From: Halomonas denitrificans | GTDB lineage: Bacteria > Pseudomonadota > Gammaproteobacteria > Pseudomonadales > Halomonadaceae | Length of the DNA: 64,000 bases | Assembly: GCF_003056305.1 (NCBI RefSeq) | Contig: NZ_PYVX01000003.1 | Span: 372,001-436,000, forward strand | Direction of reading: 5' to 3' | Shown: in pieces, positions 53,872 to 62,060 of the stretch | Numbering within the stretch: position 1 is the stretch's first letter | How the letters are laid out: every line of letters begins with the position of its first letter | Made by a program: the position numbers and the translations under genes | Notes under the pieces: model-generated | Databases searched by the model: none | Told to the model about the DNA's origin: nothing | The model's input: the letters and a program-made list of their open reading frames with translations, nothing else

Positions 53872-55257
53872 ATGCAAGATACCCTGCCGTTCATCCGCCC
53901 CCTGGTCGAGAAGTACGATCGCCCCGGTCCGCGCTACACCTCCTATCCCACGGCGCCGCAGTTCCAGGCGGCCTTCGCCGAGGATGACTACCGGGCCGCG
54001 GCCGAGCGCAGCAACGCGGCCGAGACGCCCAAGCCGCTCTCGGCCTACGTGCATATCCCCTTCTGCGAGAGCCTCTGCTACTACTGCGCCTGCAACAAGA
54101 TCATCACTCACAACCGCGAGCGCGCGGCGGAGTACCTGGCCTGGCTCAAGCGGGAGATCGCGCTGCAGGGGGCGCTGTTCGACGAGTCGCGGCGCATGAC
54201 GCAGCTGCACCTCGGTGGCGGCACCCCGACCTACCTCGACAACGACCAGCTCGGCGAGCTGATGGCGGCGCTGGACGCGGCCTTCCACTTCGCCGAGCCC
54301 GAGGCGCGGGAGTTCTCGCTGGAGGTGGATCCGCGCACCGTGACCCCCGCGCAGATCCATGAGCTGCGCGCCCTGGGCTTCAATCGCCTGAGCTTCGGCG
54401 TGCAGGACTTCGATACCCGGGTGCAGGAGGCGGTCAACCGCCTGCAGAGCGAGGAGCAGGTGCTGGCGCTGGTGGCGGCGGCCCGCGAGGCGGGCTTCAA
54501 GTCGGTGAGCGTCGACCTGATCTACGGCCTGCCGCTGCAGACCGTGGCGAGCTTCGACGAGACCCTTTCCAAGATCATCGCCCTGCGCCCGGACCGCATC
54601 GCCACCTACAGCTATGCCCACCTGCCGGAGCTGTTCAAGGCGCAGCGGATGATCCGCCCCGAGGACATGCCGCCGCCGGAGCGCAAGATCGAGCTGCTGG
54701 AACTGATCATCCGCCGCCTCACCGCGGCGGGCTACGTCTACATCGGCATGGATCACTTCGCCCTGCCCGAGGACGAGCTCTCGCTGGCCAGGGAGAACGG
54801 CACCCTGCAGCGCAACTTCCAGGGCTACTCCACCCATGCCGACTGCGACCTGATTGGCCTCGGCAACACCGCCATCGGCAAGGTCGGCGACAGCTACAGC
54901 CAGAACGTCAAGGAGACCGCCCAGTACCAGGCGCGCCTCGAGGCGGGGCGGCTGCCGGTGATGCGCGGCTACCGCCTCAACGCCGACGACGTGCTGCGCC
55001 GCGACGTGATCAATGCCCTGATGTGCCACGGCCGCATCGACTTCGCCGCGATCGAGGCGGCCCACGGCATCGTCTTCCGCGACACCTTCGCCGAGGCCCT
55101 CGAGGAACTCGAGGAGATGGTCGACGACGGCCTGCTGGCGATCTCCGACACCGCCCTCGAGGTGCTGCCCGCCGGGCGGCTGATGATGCGCAACGCCGCC
55201 ATGGCCTTCGACGCCTACCTGAGCCACAGCACCGGGCGCTACTCGCGCACCGTCTGA
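53872..55257 (+). CDS. hemN: Oxygen-independent coproporphyrinogen III dehydrogenase
   Basis: Radical-SAM step of haem synthesis without O2. 461 aa. N-terminal KYDRPGPRYTSYPTAPQF, cluster motif CESLCYYCACN (CxxxCxxC plus the extra Cys), GGGTPTYL, and SFGVQDFD. A GTG start 16 codons upstream is possible but adds an unconserved stretch. FNR-type control fits an anaerobic role and supplies haem to the denitrification enzymes. Confidence 0.96.
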   Translation: MQDTLPFIRPLVEKYDRPGPRYTSYPTAPQFQAAFAEDDYRAAAERSNAAETPKPLSAYVHIPFCESLCYYCACNKIITHNRERAAEYLAWLKREIALQGALFDESRRMTQLHLGGGTPTYLDNDQLGELMAALDAAFHFAEPEAREFSLEVDPRTVTPAQIHELRALGFNRLSFGVQDFDTRVQEAVNRLQSEEQVLALVAAAREAGFKSVSVDLIYGLPLQTVASFDETLSKIIALRPDRIATYSYAHLPELFKAQRMIRPEDMPPPERKIELLELIIRRLTAAGYVYIGMDHFALPEDELSLARENGTLQRNFQGYSTHADCDLIGLGNTAIGKVGDSYSQNVKETAQYQARLEAGRLPVMRGYRLNADDVLRRDVINALMCHGRIDFAAIEAAHGIVFRDTFAEALEELEEMVDDGLLAISDTALEVLPAGRLMMRNAAMAFDAYLSHSTGRYSRTV

Positions 55258-55299
55258 GCCGGCGGCCATCGCCGCCCGGCACACGTCCTCTCGCCCAAC

Positions 55300-55331
55300 G
55301 CACTGCGGCGCCCCTCGGGGCGCCGCAGTGC
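55300..55331. terminator. Bidirectional terminator hemN/gdhA
   Basis: Perfect 15-bp stem GCACTGCGGCGCCCC (55300-55314) with GGGGCGCCGCAGTGC (55317-55331), then TCTTGT, between convergent genes. Confidence 0.85.
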
Positions 55332-55352
55332 TCTTGTGGCCTGGCGATCGCC

Positions 55353-57103
<1,751 letters not shown>

Positions 57104-57150
57104 CGCACACATCTAGTGCTTGAGTCTTTTCGATGGTCTATATATGGTAC
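57104..57150 (+). promoter_or_regulatory. NrdR-box pair and upstream promoter of ubiT-nrdJ
   Basis: Box 1 at 57104-57119 keeps the right half ATCTAGTG; box 2 at 57135-57150 has the core CTATATATGGT. Start-to-start distance is 31 bp, three helical turns, as in known NrdR box pairs. A promoter TTGAGT (57120-57125) - 17 bp - TATGGT (57143-57148) lies between and under them. Confidence 0.7.
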
Positions 57151-57183
57151 GCAGCCCTCGGGGAACGCGCCGCTGGCGACGCC

Positions 57184-57225
57184 TTGACGCACGTCAGTGC
57201 AGGCGGTTTAGATGCCCCCTAGGAT
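57184..57225 (+). promoter_or_regulatory. Class-II FNR/ANR/DNR-like promoter of ubiT-nrdJ
   Basis: TTGAC-GCAC-GTCAG at 57184-57197 and a -10 TAGGAT at 57220-57225. With a start near 57232 the dyad is centred at -41.5, the classic FNR activation position. Confidence 0.7.
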
Positions 57226-57273
57226 GAGCGCTCCGGCGGCCCCCGCCGCCCCGACGTCATCAGGAGAAGCCGC

Positions 57274-57759
57274 ATGTCTCTGCCCCATCCGTCGCTGTCG
57301 CTTTTGCGCCCGCCCGCCCCGAGCCGTGTGATCCGCGCCCTGGACCCCCGGGTGCCGATGGGCGTCAAGCGCCGGCTGGTGGAGCCGCTGCTCAACCGCA
57401 CCTTCGCCGAGCCGCTCGCCGAGGGCGAGTTCGATGCCCTGGAGGGGCGCCGCATCAGCCTCACCGTCGAGGATCTCGGCGTGACGCTGACGCTGAGCCT
57501 CGAGGCGCAGCGCCTGGTGCTCTGTGGCGAGCCCGGCGAGGCGACCATCCGCGGCGGCTGGCGCGAGTTCCTGTGCCTCGCCACCCGGCGCGAGGATCCC
57601 GACAGCCTGTTCTTCCAGCGTCGCCTGCTGATCGAGGGCGACACCGAGCTTGGCCTGACGGTCAAGAACCTGCTCGACGGGCGCGAGGAGGGCCTCGCCC
57701 AGGGGCGCCTCGGCGAGTGGCTGCTGCGCCTGGAGCGCCTGACGGCGCGCGATCGCTGA
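57274..57759 (+). CDS. ubiT: Anaerobic ubiquinone-biosynthesis SCP2-domain factor UbiT
   Basis: 161 aa. SCP2-like lipid-binding domain (about 40-135: PLLNRTFAEPLAEGEFDALEGRRISLTVEDLGVTL, CLATRREDPDSLFFQRRLLIEGDTELGLTVKNLLD). UbiT works with UbiU/UbiV to make ubiquinone without O2; those two are not in the window. AGGAG precedes the ATG. First gene behind an FNR-like promoter and 63 nt before nrdJa, so probably co-transcribed. Confidence 0.87.
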   Translation: MSLPHPSLSLLRPPAPSRVIRALDPRVPMGVKRRLVEPLLNRTFAEPLAEGEFDALEGRRISLTVEDLGVTLTLSLEAQRLVLCGEPGEATIRGGWREFLCLATRREDPDSLFFQRRLLIEGDTELGLTVKNLLDGREEGLAQGRLGEWLLRLERLTARDR

Positions 57760-57822
57760 CCCGTTGCCCCGCGTTTCTCTCGATACCGATTTCCCCCGAC
57801 ACCGCTCTGGAGACCCCCCGAC

Positions 57823-59934
57823 ATGAGCACATCCGCCAAGGCCGTCAAGACCTCCAACGAGGTGCCCCTGCAGGCGCCGTCCCGCGATATCTGGGACGCC
57901 AAGTATCGCCTCAAGGACCGTCACGGCCACCCCGTGGACAAGGACGTCCATGCCACCTGGGAGCGCGTCGCCAAGGCCCTGTCGGCAGTGGAGGGTGACC
58001 AGGCCGAGGCGTGGCTGCCGAAGTTTCGCTGGGCGCTGGAGAACGGGGCCATCCCGGCCGGGCGGATCATGTCCAACGCCGGCGCCGAGGCCTACAAGCC
58101 GGCGGTGAGCCTGATCAACTGCACGGTGTCGCGCACCATCCGCGACTCCATGCACGACATCCTCGACTCGGTGGTGGATGCCGGCATGACCCTCAAGGCG
58201 GGCTGCGGCATCGGCTACGAGTTCTCGACCCTGCGCCACAAGAACGCCTTCGTGTTCGGCGCCGGCGCCGGCACCAACGGCCCGCTGGCGTTCATGGATA
58301 TCTACGACAAGATGTGCTTCACGGTGGCCTCGGCGGGCGGGCGCCGCGGCGCCCAGATGGGCACCTTCGACGTCGGCCACCCCGACGTGAAGAGCTTCAT
58401 CGAGGCCAAGCGCGAGGCGGGCCGGCTGCGCCAGTTCAACCTCTCGCTGCTGATCACCGACGAGTTCATGGAAGCGGTCAAGAACGACACCGACTGGCCG
58501 CTGGCCTTCCCGCTCCACCCGGGGGAGAAGGACGACGTCGAGCAGAGCGAGCTGATCTACCGCGACTGGCCGGTGATCGAGGAGGGCTACACCCTCGACG
58601 ACGAGGGGCGCGTGGCCTGCCGCATCGTCGAGGTGATCCGCGCCCGCGAGCTGTGGGACACCATCATGGCCTCGACCTACGACTTCGCCGAGCCGGGCTT
58701 CATCCTGATCGACCAGGTCAACCGCATGAACAACAACTGGTTCTGCGAGGAGATCCGGGCGACCAACCCCTGCGGCGAGCAGCCGCTGCCCCCGGAGGGC
58801 GCCTGCCTGCTCGGCTCGGTGAACCTGACCCGCTTCGTCATCGATCCCTTCGGCAAGAAGCCGCGCTTCGACTGGGAGCGCTACCGCCAGGTGGTGGCGA
58901 TCTTCACCCGCATGCTCGACAACGTGGTGGAGATCAGCGGCCTGCCGCTGCCGGGCCAGCGCCGCGAGATCGAGGCAAAGCGCCGCCATGGCATGGGGTT
59001 CCTGGGCCTGGGCTCGACCCTGACCATGCTCAAGATCCCCTACGGCTCGCCGGAGTCGCTGGCCTTCACCGAGGAGGTGAGTCGCAACCTGGCCCTCGAG
59101 GGCTGGAAGCAGGCGCTGGAGCTCGCCCGCGAGAAGGGCGCGGCGCCGGCGCTCACCGAGGACTACGAGATCACCCCGCGGATGATGCGCCAGCGCCCCG
59201 AGCTCAAGCGCGACGGCTACGAGGTGGGCGACAAGGTGCCGGGCCGCATCCTCCACGCGCGCTACAGCCGCTACATGCAGAAGGTCGCCGAGGTGGAGCC
59301 GGAGCTGGTGGCGCAGCTCGCCGAACATGGCGCGCGCTTCACCCACCACAGCTCGATCGCCCCCACCGGCACCATCTCGCTGTCGCTGGGTAACAACGCC
59401 TCCAACGGCATCGAGCCGTCGTTCTCGCACCGCTACTTCCGCAACGTCATCCAGTCGGGCAAGAAGACCAAGGAGCAGGTCGAGGTGGTCTCCTTCGAAC
59501 TGGCCGCCTACCGCCACTTCATCGCCGCCGAGGCGGTGGAGAGCGACCTGCCCGACTACTTCATCACCGCCGACGCAGTGAGCCCGAAGCAGCACGTGGC
59601 GGTGCAGGCGGCGGCCCAGGGGTGGGTCGACTCGGCGATCTCCAAGACGGTCAACGTGCCCACCGAGTTCGCCTTCGAGGACTTCAAGGACCTCTACCTC
59701 GACGCCTACGCCAGCAAGCTCAAGGGCTGCACCACCTTCCGCTTCAATCCCGAGGCCTTCCAGGGCGTGCTGGTGCGCGAGGACGACCTCAAGAACACCA
59801 CCTACGTCTTCGAGCTGGAGAACGGCGAGACCGTCGAGCTCGCCGGTGACGAGAAGGTCATCTACGACGGCGAGGAGCACAACGCGGCGAACCTCTATGA
59901 CGCGCTGAAGGAAGGCACCTATGGCAAGTGGTAA
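57823..59934 (+). CDS. nrdJa: Adenosylcobalamin-dependent class II ribonucleotide reductase, large part
   Basis: 703 aa. Makes deoxyribonucleotides independent of O2 with coenzyme B12. Catalytic ten-stranded barrel: Cys100 in LINCTVS, the active-site triad in NPCGE with radical Cys317, GTISLSLGNNASNGIEP and the late CTTFRFNPEAF. The protein lacks the C-terminal redox Cys tail, which is encoded by the next gene, as in the split NrdJa/NrdJb of Pseudomonas aeruginosa. NrdR-like boxes and an FNR-like site lie upstream. Confidence 0.93.
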   Translation: MSTSAKAVKTSNEVPLQAPSRDIWDAKYRLKDRHGHPVDKDVHATWERVAKALSAVEGDQAEAWLPKFRWALENGAIPAGRIMSNAGAEAYKPAVSLINCTVSRTIRDSMHDILDSVVDAGMTLKAGCGIGYEFSTLRHKNAFVFGAGAGTNGPLAFMDIYDKMCFTVASAGGRRGAQMGTFDVGHPDVKSFIEAKREAGRLRQFNLSLLITDEFMEAVKNDTDWPLAFPLHPGEKDDVEQSELIYRDWPVIEEGYTLDDEGRVACRIVEVIRARELWDTIMASTYDFAEPGFILIDQVNRMNNNWFCEEIRATNPCGEQPLPPEGACLLGSVNLTRFVIDPFGKKPRFDWERYRQVVAIFTRMLDNVVEISGLPLPGQRREIEAKRRHGMGFLGLGSTLTMLKIPYGSPESLAFTEEVSRNLALEGWKQALELAREKGAAPALTEDYEITPRMMRQRPELKRDGYEVGDKVPGRILHARYSRYMQKVAEVEPELVAQLAEHGARFTHHSSIAPTGTISLSLGNNASNGIEPSFSHRYFRNVIQSGKKTKEQVEVVSFELAAYRHFIAAEAVESDLPDYFITADAVSPKQHVAVQAAAQGWVDSAISKTVNVPTEFAFEDFKDLYLDAYASKLKGCTTFRFNPEAFQGVLVREDDLKNTTYVFELENGETVELAGDEKVIYDGEEHNAANLYDALKEGTYGKW

Positions 59935-60033
59935 GCCAGTGTTCTCGCGCTTGCCCTCGCAGGCTTGTCCCCGTCTAAGCCCCGGGCGATGGATGCCCAG
60001 TGCCACCCAACAACTTTCCGGAGGAGCCTCCTG

Positions 60034-60774
60034 ATGGCCGTCGAGATCAATTCCAAGATCGTGTCCTACAGCGTCAAGAAGGCGGTGGAAGAGCCGCCGC
60101 TGGCCGAAGAGAACCCGCTCACGGTGCGCATCCCCTCGCGCCCCGAGGGCACCCTGGAGGCCGTGTCGGAGAAGATCTCCTACGTCGGCGCCGAGGGGCG
60201 CAAGAAGGTCTACCTGCTGGTGTCGTTCATGCCGGTGGAGGGCGTGGTCAACGGCAAGCGGGTGGTGATCGAGCGCCCGGTGGAGTTCTTCTTCCCCTCC
60301 GGCCAGCTCTCCAGCGAACACCAGTGGATCACCGCGACCATGCGCAGCCTGTCGCTGGCCGCCCGGGGCGGCTACGTCACCCAGGCGGTGGCCGACCTGC
60401 GCAAGGTGGCCTGGGACAAGGGCCTGGTGCGCTGCGGCATGAACCGCTGGGGCAAGCCGGTATTCCACGACTCCGAGGTCGCGGCCATCGCCTGGTCGAT
60501 CCAGCAGATCCTCTACCGGCGCGGCTTCCTCGACCAGGACGGCAACCAGGTGCCGGTGGAGGAGCTGGTCAGCCGCTACGCCCAGCGCCTGGCGAGCGGC
60601 CACCCCTGGCATCCGCCCACCCCGGAGGAGCTCGAGCAGGCCGAGCGCCAGGCGCAGGAGCAGAGCGGCGGCCCCGCCGTGGTCGGCCACTGCCCCGAGT
60701 GCAACGGCGAGCTGATCATGATGGACGGCTGCCCCACCTGCTACTCTGGCTGCGGCTGGTCCAAGTGTGGATAA
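60034..60774 (+). CDS. nrdJb: Class II ribonucleotide reductase, C-terminal part with redox cysteine tail
   Basis: 246 aa from ATG 60034 (GGAGGAG upstream). N-terminal region IVSYSVKKAVEEPP, middle KKVYLLVSFMPVEG, and a C-terminal Cys-rich ribbon CPECNGELIMMDGCPTCYSGCGWSKCG. The final Cys pair should re-reduce the active site of NrdJa; the others bind Zn. It corresponds to NrdJb of pseudomonads, which is required together with NrdJa. 99 nt separate it from nrdJa. Confidence 0.9.
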   Translation: MAVEINSKIVSYSVKKAVEEPPLAEENPLTVRIPSRPEGTLEAVSEKISYVGAEGRKKVYLLVSFMPVEGVVNGKRVVIERPVEFFFPSGQLSSEHQWITATMRSLSLAARGGYVTQAVADLRKVAWDKGLVRCGMNRWGKPVFHDSEVAAIAWSIQQILYRRGFLDQDGNQVPVEELVSRYAQRLASGHPWHPPTPEELEQAERQAQEQSGGPAVVGHCPECNGELIMMDGCPTCYSGCGWSKCG

Positions 60775-60802
60775 GCGGGGCCGCGACAGGCCCTGTGGAT
60801 AA
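60766..60802 (+). other. Two perfect DnaA boxes after nrdJb
   Basis: TGTGGATAA (reverse of TTATCCACA) at 60766-60774, formed by the last two codons and stop of nrdJb, and again at 60794-60802, same orientation, 28 bp apart, just before the terminator. Confidence 0.6.
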
Positions 60803-60838
60803 CCCAGGCCGGCGGCGCTGAACGCCCGTGCTGGCCAG

Positions 60839-60876
60839 ACGCCCCGGGACGCTGCGCGTCCCGGGGCGTTTCCGTT
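60839..60876. terminator. Bidirectional terminator nrdJb/nrdG
   Basis: 14-bp stem ACGCCCCGGGACGC (60839-60852) with GCGTCCCGGGGCGT (60856-60869), 3-nt loop, then TTTCCGTTT, between convergent genes. Confidence 0.92.
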
Positions 60877-60916
60877 TCGCGGGTGGCCGTGTCGCGAGCG
60901 ACCCGGCCCGACGGCC

Positions 60917-61636
60917 TCAGCCGCGCAGGACCAGGGTCTCGAAGCGCGGCGCGAGTCGCTCGACCAGCGCCCCGAGATCGGCCCGGGTGAGGCCGCCCGG
61001 CACCGGCGCGGCGTAGCGCGGGTCGAGGCACTGGTCATGGCGGGCGAGCTGCAGGGTGTAGTGGCGCACGCCCCGCTCGGCCAGCGTCAGCGCCAGGCGC
61101 TCCGCGTCGGCCAGGGTGAAGTCGCGCCCGTGCAGCGTGGTGCGACACTCGAAGGCGACATCGCTCTCGAGCATCACCTCGAGGCTCCGGGCCAGCCGCG
61201 GGGCGATGCCGGGACGCCCGACGATCGCCTCGACCCGGGACGCCTCGCCCTTCACGTCCAGCCCCACCCAGTCCAGGGCCGGCAGCAGCGCGGCCAGCCG
61301 CGCCGGGTAGGCCCCCGACGTGTGCAGCCCCACGGCGAAGCCCAGCGCCCGGGCCTCGTCCACCGCCGCCGGCAGGTCGCGGTGCATGACGGGCTCGCCA
61401 CCGCTGAACACCACCCCCTCCAGCAGCCCCCGTCGCGCCTCGAGGAAGTCGCGCACCGCGGCCCACTCCGCGGCCTCGCCGCGTCGCGAGGCGAGCATCT
61501 GCGGGTTGTGGCAGTAGCCGCAGGCGAGCGGGCAGCCCTGCAGGAAGACCACGGCGGCCAGGCGCTCGGGCAGGTCCAGGGTGGTCAGCCGGGTCAGTCC
61601 GGCGACCGGCAGGCGAATCTCGCGGGGGGCATCCAT
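60917..61636 (-). CDS. nrdG: Anaerobic ribonucleotide-reductase activating protein
   Basis: 239 aa radical-SAM activase. Cluster motif CPLACGYCHNP (CxxxCxxC), FSGGEPVMH for SAM binding, GLDVKGE. It makes the glycyl radical on the class III reductase; here the acceptor glycine is predicted on the separate small protein 63 nt upstream. The SD is weak. Confidence 0.93.
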   Translation of the reverse strand: MDAPREIRLPVAGLTRLTTLDLPERLAAVVFLQGCPLACGYCHNPQMLASRRGEAAEWAAVRDFLEARRGLLEGVVFSGGEPVMHRDLPAAVDEARALGFAVGLHTSGAYPARLAALLPALDWVGLDVKGEASRVEAIVGRPGIAPRLARSLEVMLESDVAFECRTTLHGRDFTLADAERLALTLAERGVRHYTLQLARHDQCLDPRYAAPVPGGLTRADLGALVERLAPRFETLVLRG

Positions 61637-61699
61637 GGCGGGGCTCGGGTCTGGCGAGGGGGAGAGGAGTGCCGCCGGGGAGCGCCCGGCGGCTCGGGA

Positions 61700-61870
61700 T
61701 CAGCGCGCGGCGGCGCGCTCGCTGAAGGGGGTGCGCTCGCGGTGCTCGCTGCGCTTGCCGAGGTTGAACTGGCTGACCGGGCGGTGATAGCCCATCACCC
61801 GGGTCCAGACCTCGCAGGGCTGGCGGCGGTCGGTGGGCAGGGCATCGCGGTGGGTCTGGATCGTGCTCAT
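61700..61870 (-). CDS. Free-standing glycyl-radical domain of class III ribonucleotide reductase (56 aa)
   Basis: A 56-codon gene between nrdD and nrdG on the same strand, with AGGAG 6 nt before its ATG (61870). The peptide carries RQPCEVWTRVMGYHRPV followed by SQFNLGKRSEHRER, which matches the C-terminal glycyl-radical loop of NrdD proteins (R-V-x-G-Y ... N-x-G-K ... E-x-x-x-R). Gly27 in MGYHRP is the predicted radical site. The neighbouring nrdD product lacks this loop, so the domain must act in trans, like the spare-part radical proteins of pyruvate formate-lyase. Confidence 0.85.
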   Translation of the reverse strand: MSTIQTHRDALPTDRRQPCEVWTRVMGYHRPVSQFNLGKRSEHRERTPFSERAAAR

Positions 61871-62060
61871 AAGAATCTCCTAACTTTTTTCTGGGCTCCT
61901 TTCACCCTCCAGCAGAGAGCTGGACTTTGCCGGCGTTAAGCCTCGGCGAGGGCGCTGTGGACTCATCCCTGGGCGCTACCTTTGCCATCCATGGCAAAGG
62001 ACCCTCGCTTCGCCTTGCCCCCGGCGCCCAGCATCACTGGAAGTCTGAAAATGAGAGCTC
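61871..62060 (-). other. 190-bp spacer between nrdD and the radical-domain gene, likely structured RNA
   Basis: No gene. Perfect stem CCTTTGCCAT (61979-61988) / ATGGCAAAGG (61991-62000) is enclosed by an 8-bp long-range stem CTGGGCGC / GCGCCCAG (about 61969-61976 with 62024-62031); several GC-rich arms lie outside. It could be a processing site, attenuator or riboswitch. No known riboswitch consensus was recognised. Confidence 0.45.

Noticed and set aside
60766..60802. Replication origin
   Set aside because: Only two DnaA boxes, no AT-rich unwinding element and no dnaA, gidA or parAB nearby.
57208..61038. 1276-codon leftward frame opposite ubiT-nrdJ
   Set aside because: Antisense of high-GC codon use; ubiT, nrdJa and nrdJb motifs are all on the + strand.
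61871..62060. Self-splicing intron interrupting nrdD
   Set aside because: The downstream part has its own SD and ATG, nrdD ends in its own stop, and no group I P7 pairing (partner of GAGTCC) was found.
61871..62060. Hammerhead ribozyme or cobalamin riboswitch in the nrdD spacer
   Set aside because: GATGAGTCC looks like part of a hammerhead core but the CUGA start and GAAA are missing; no B12 box is visible.
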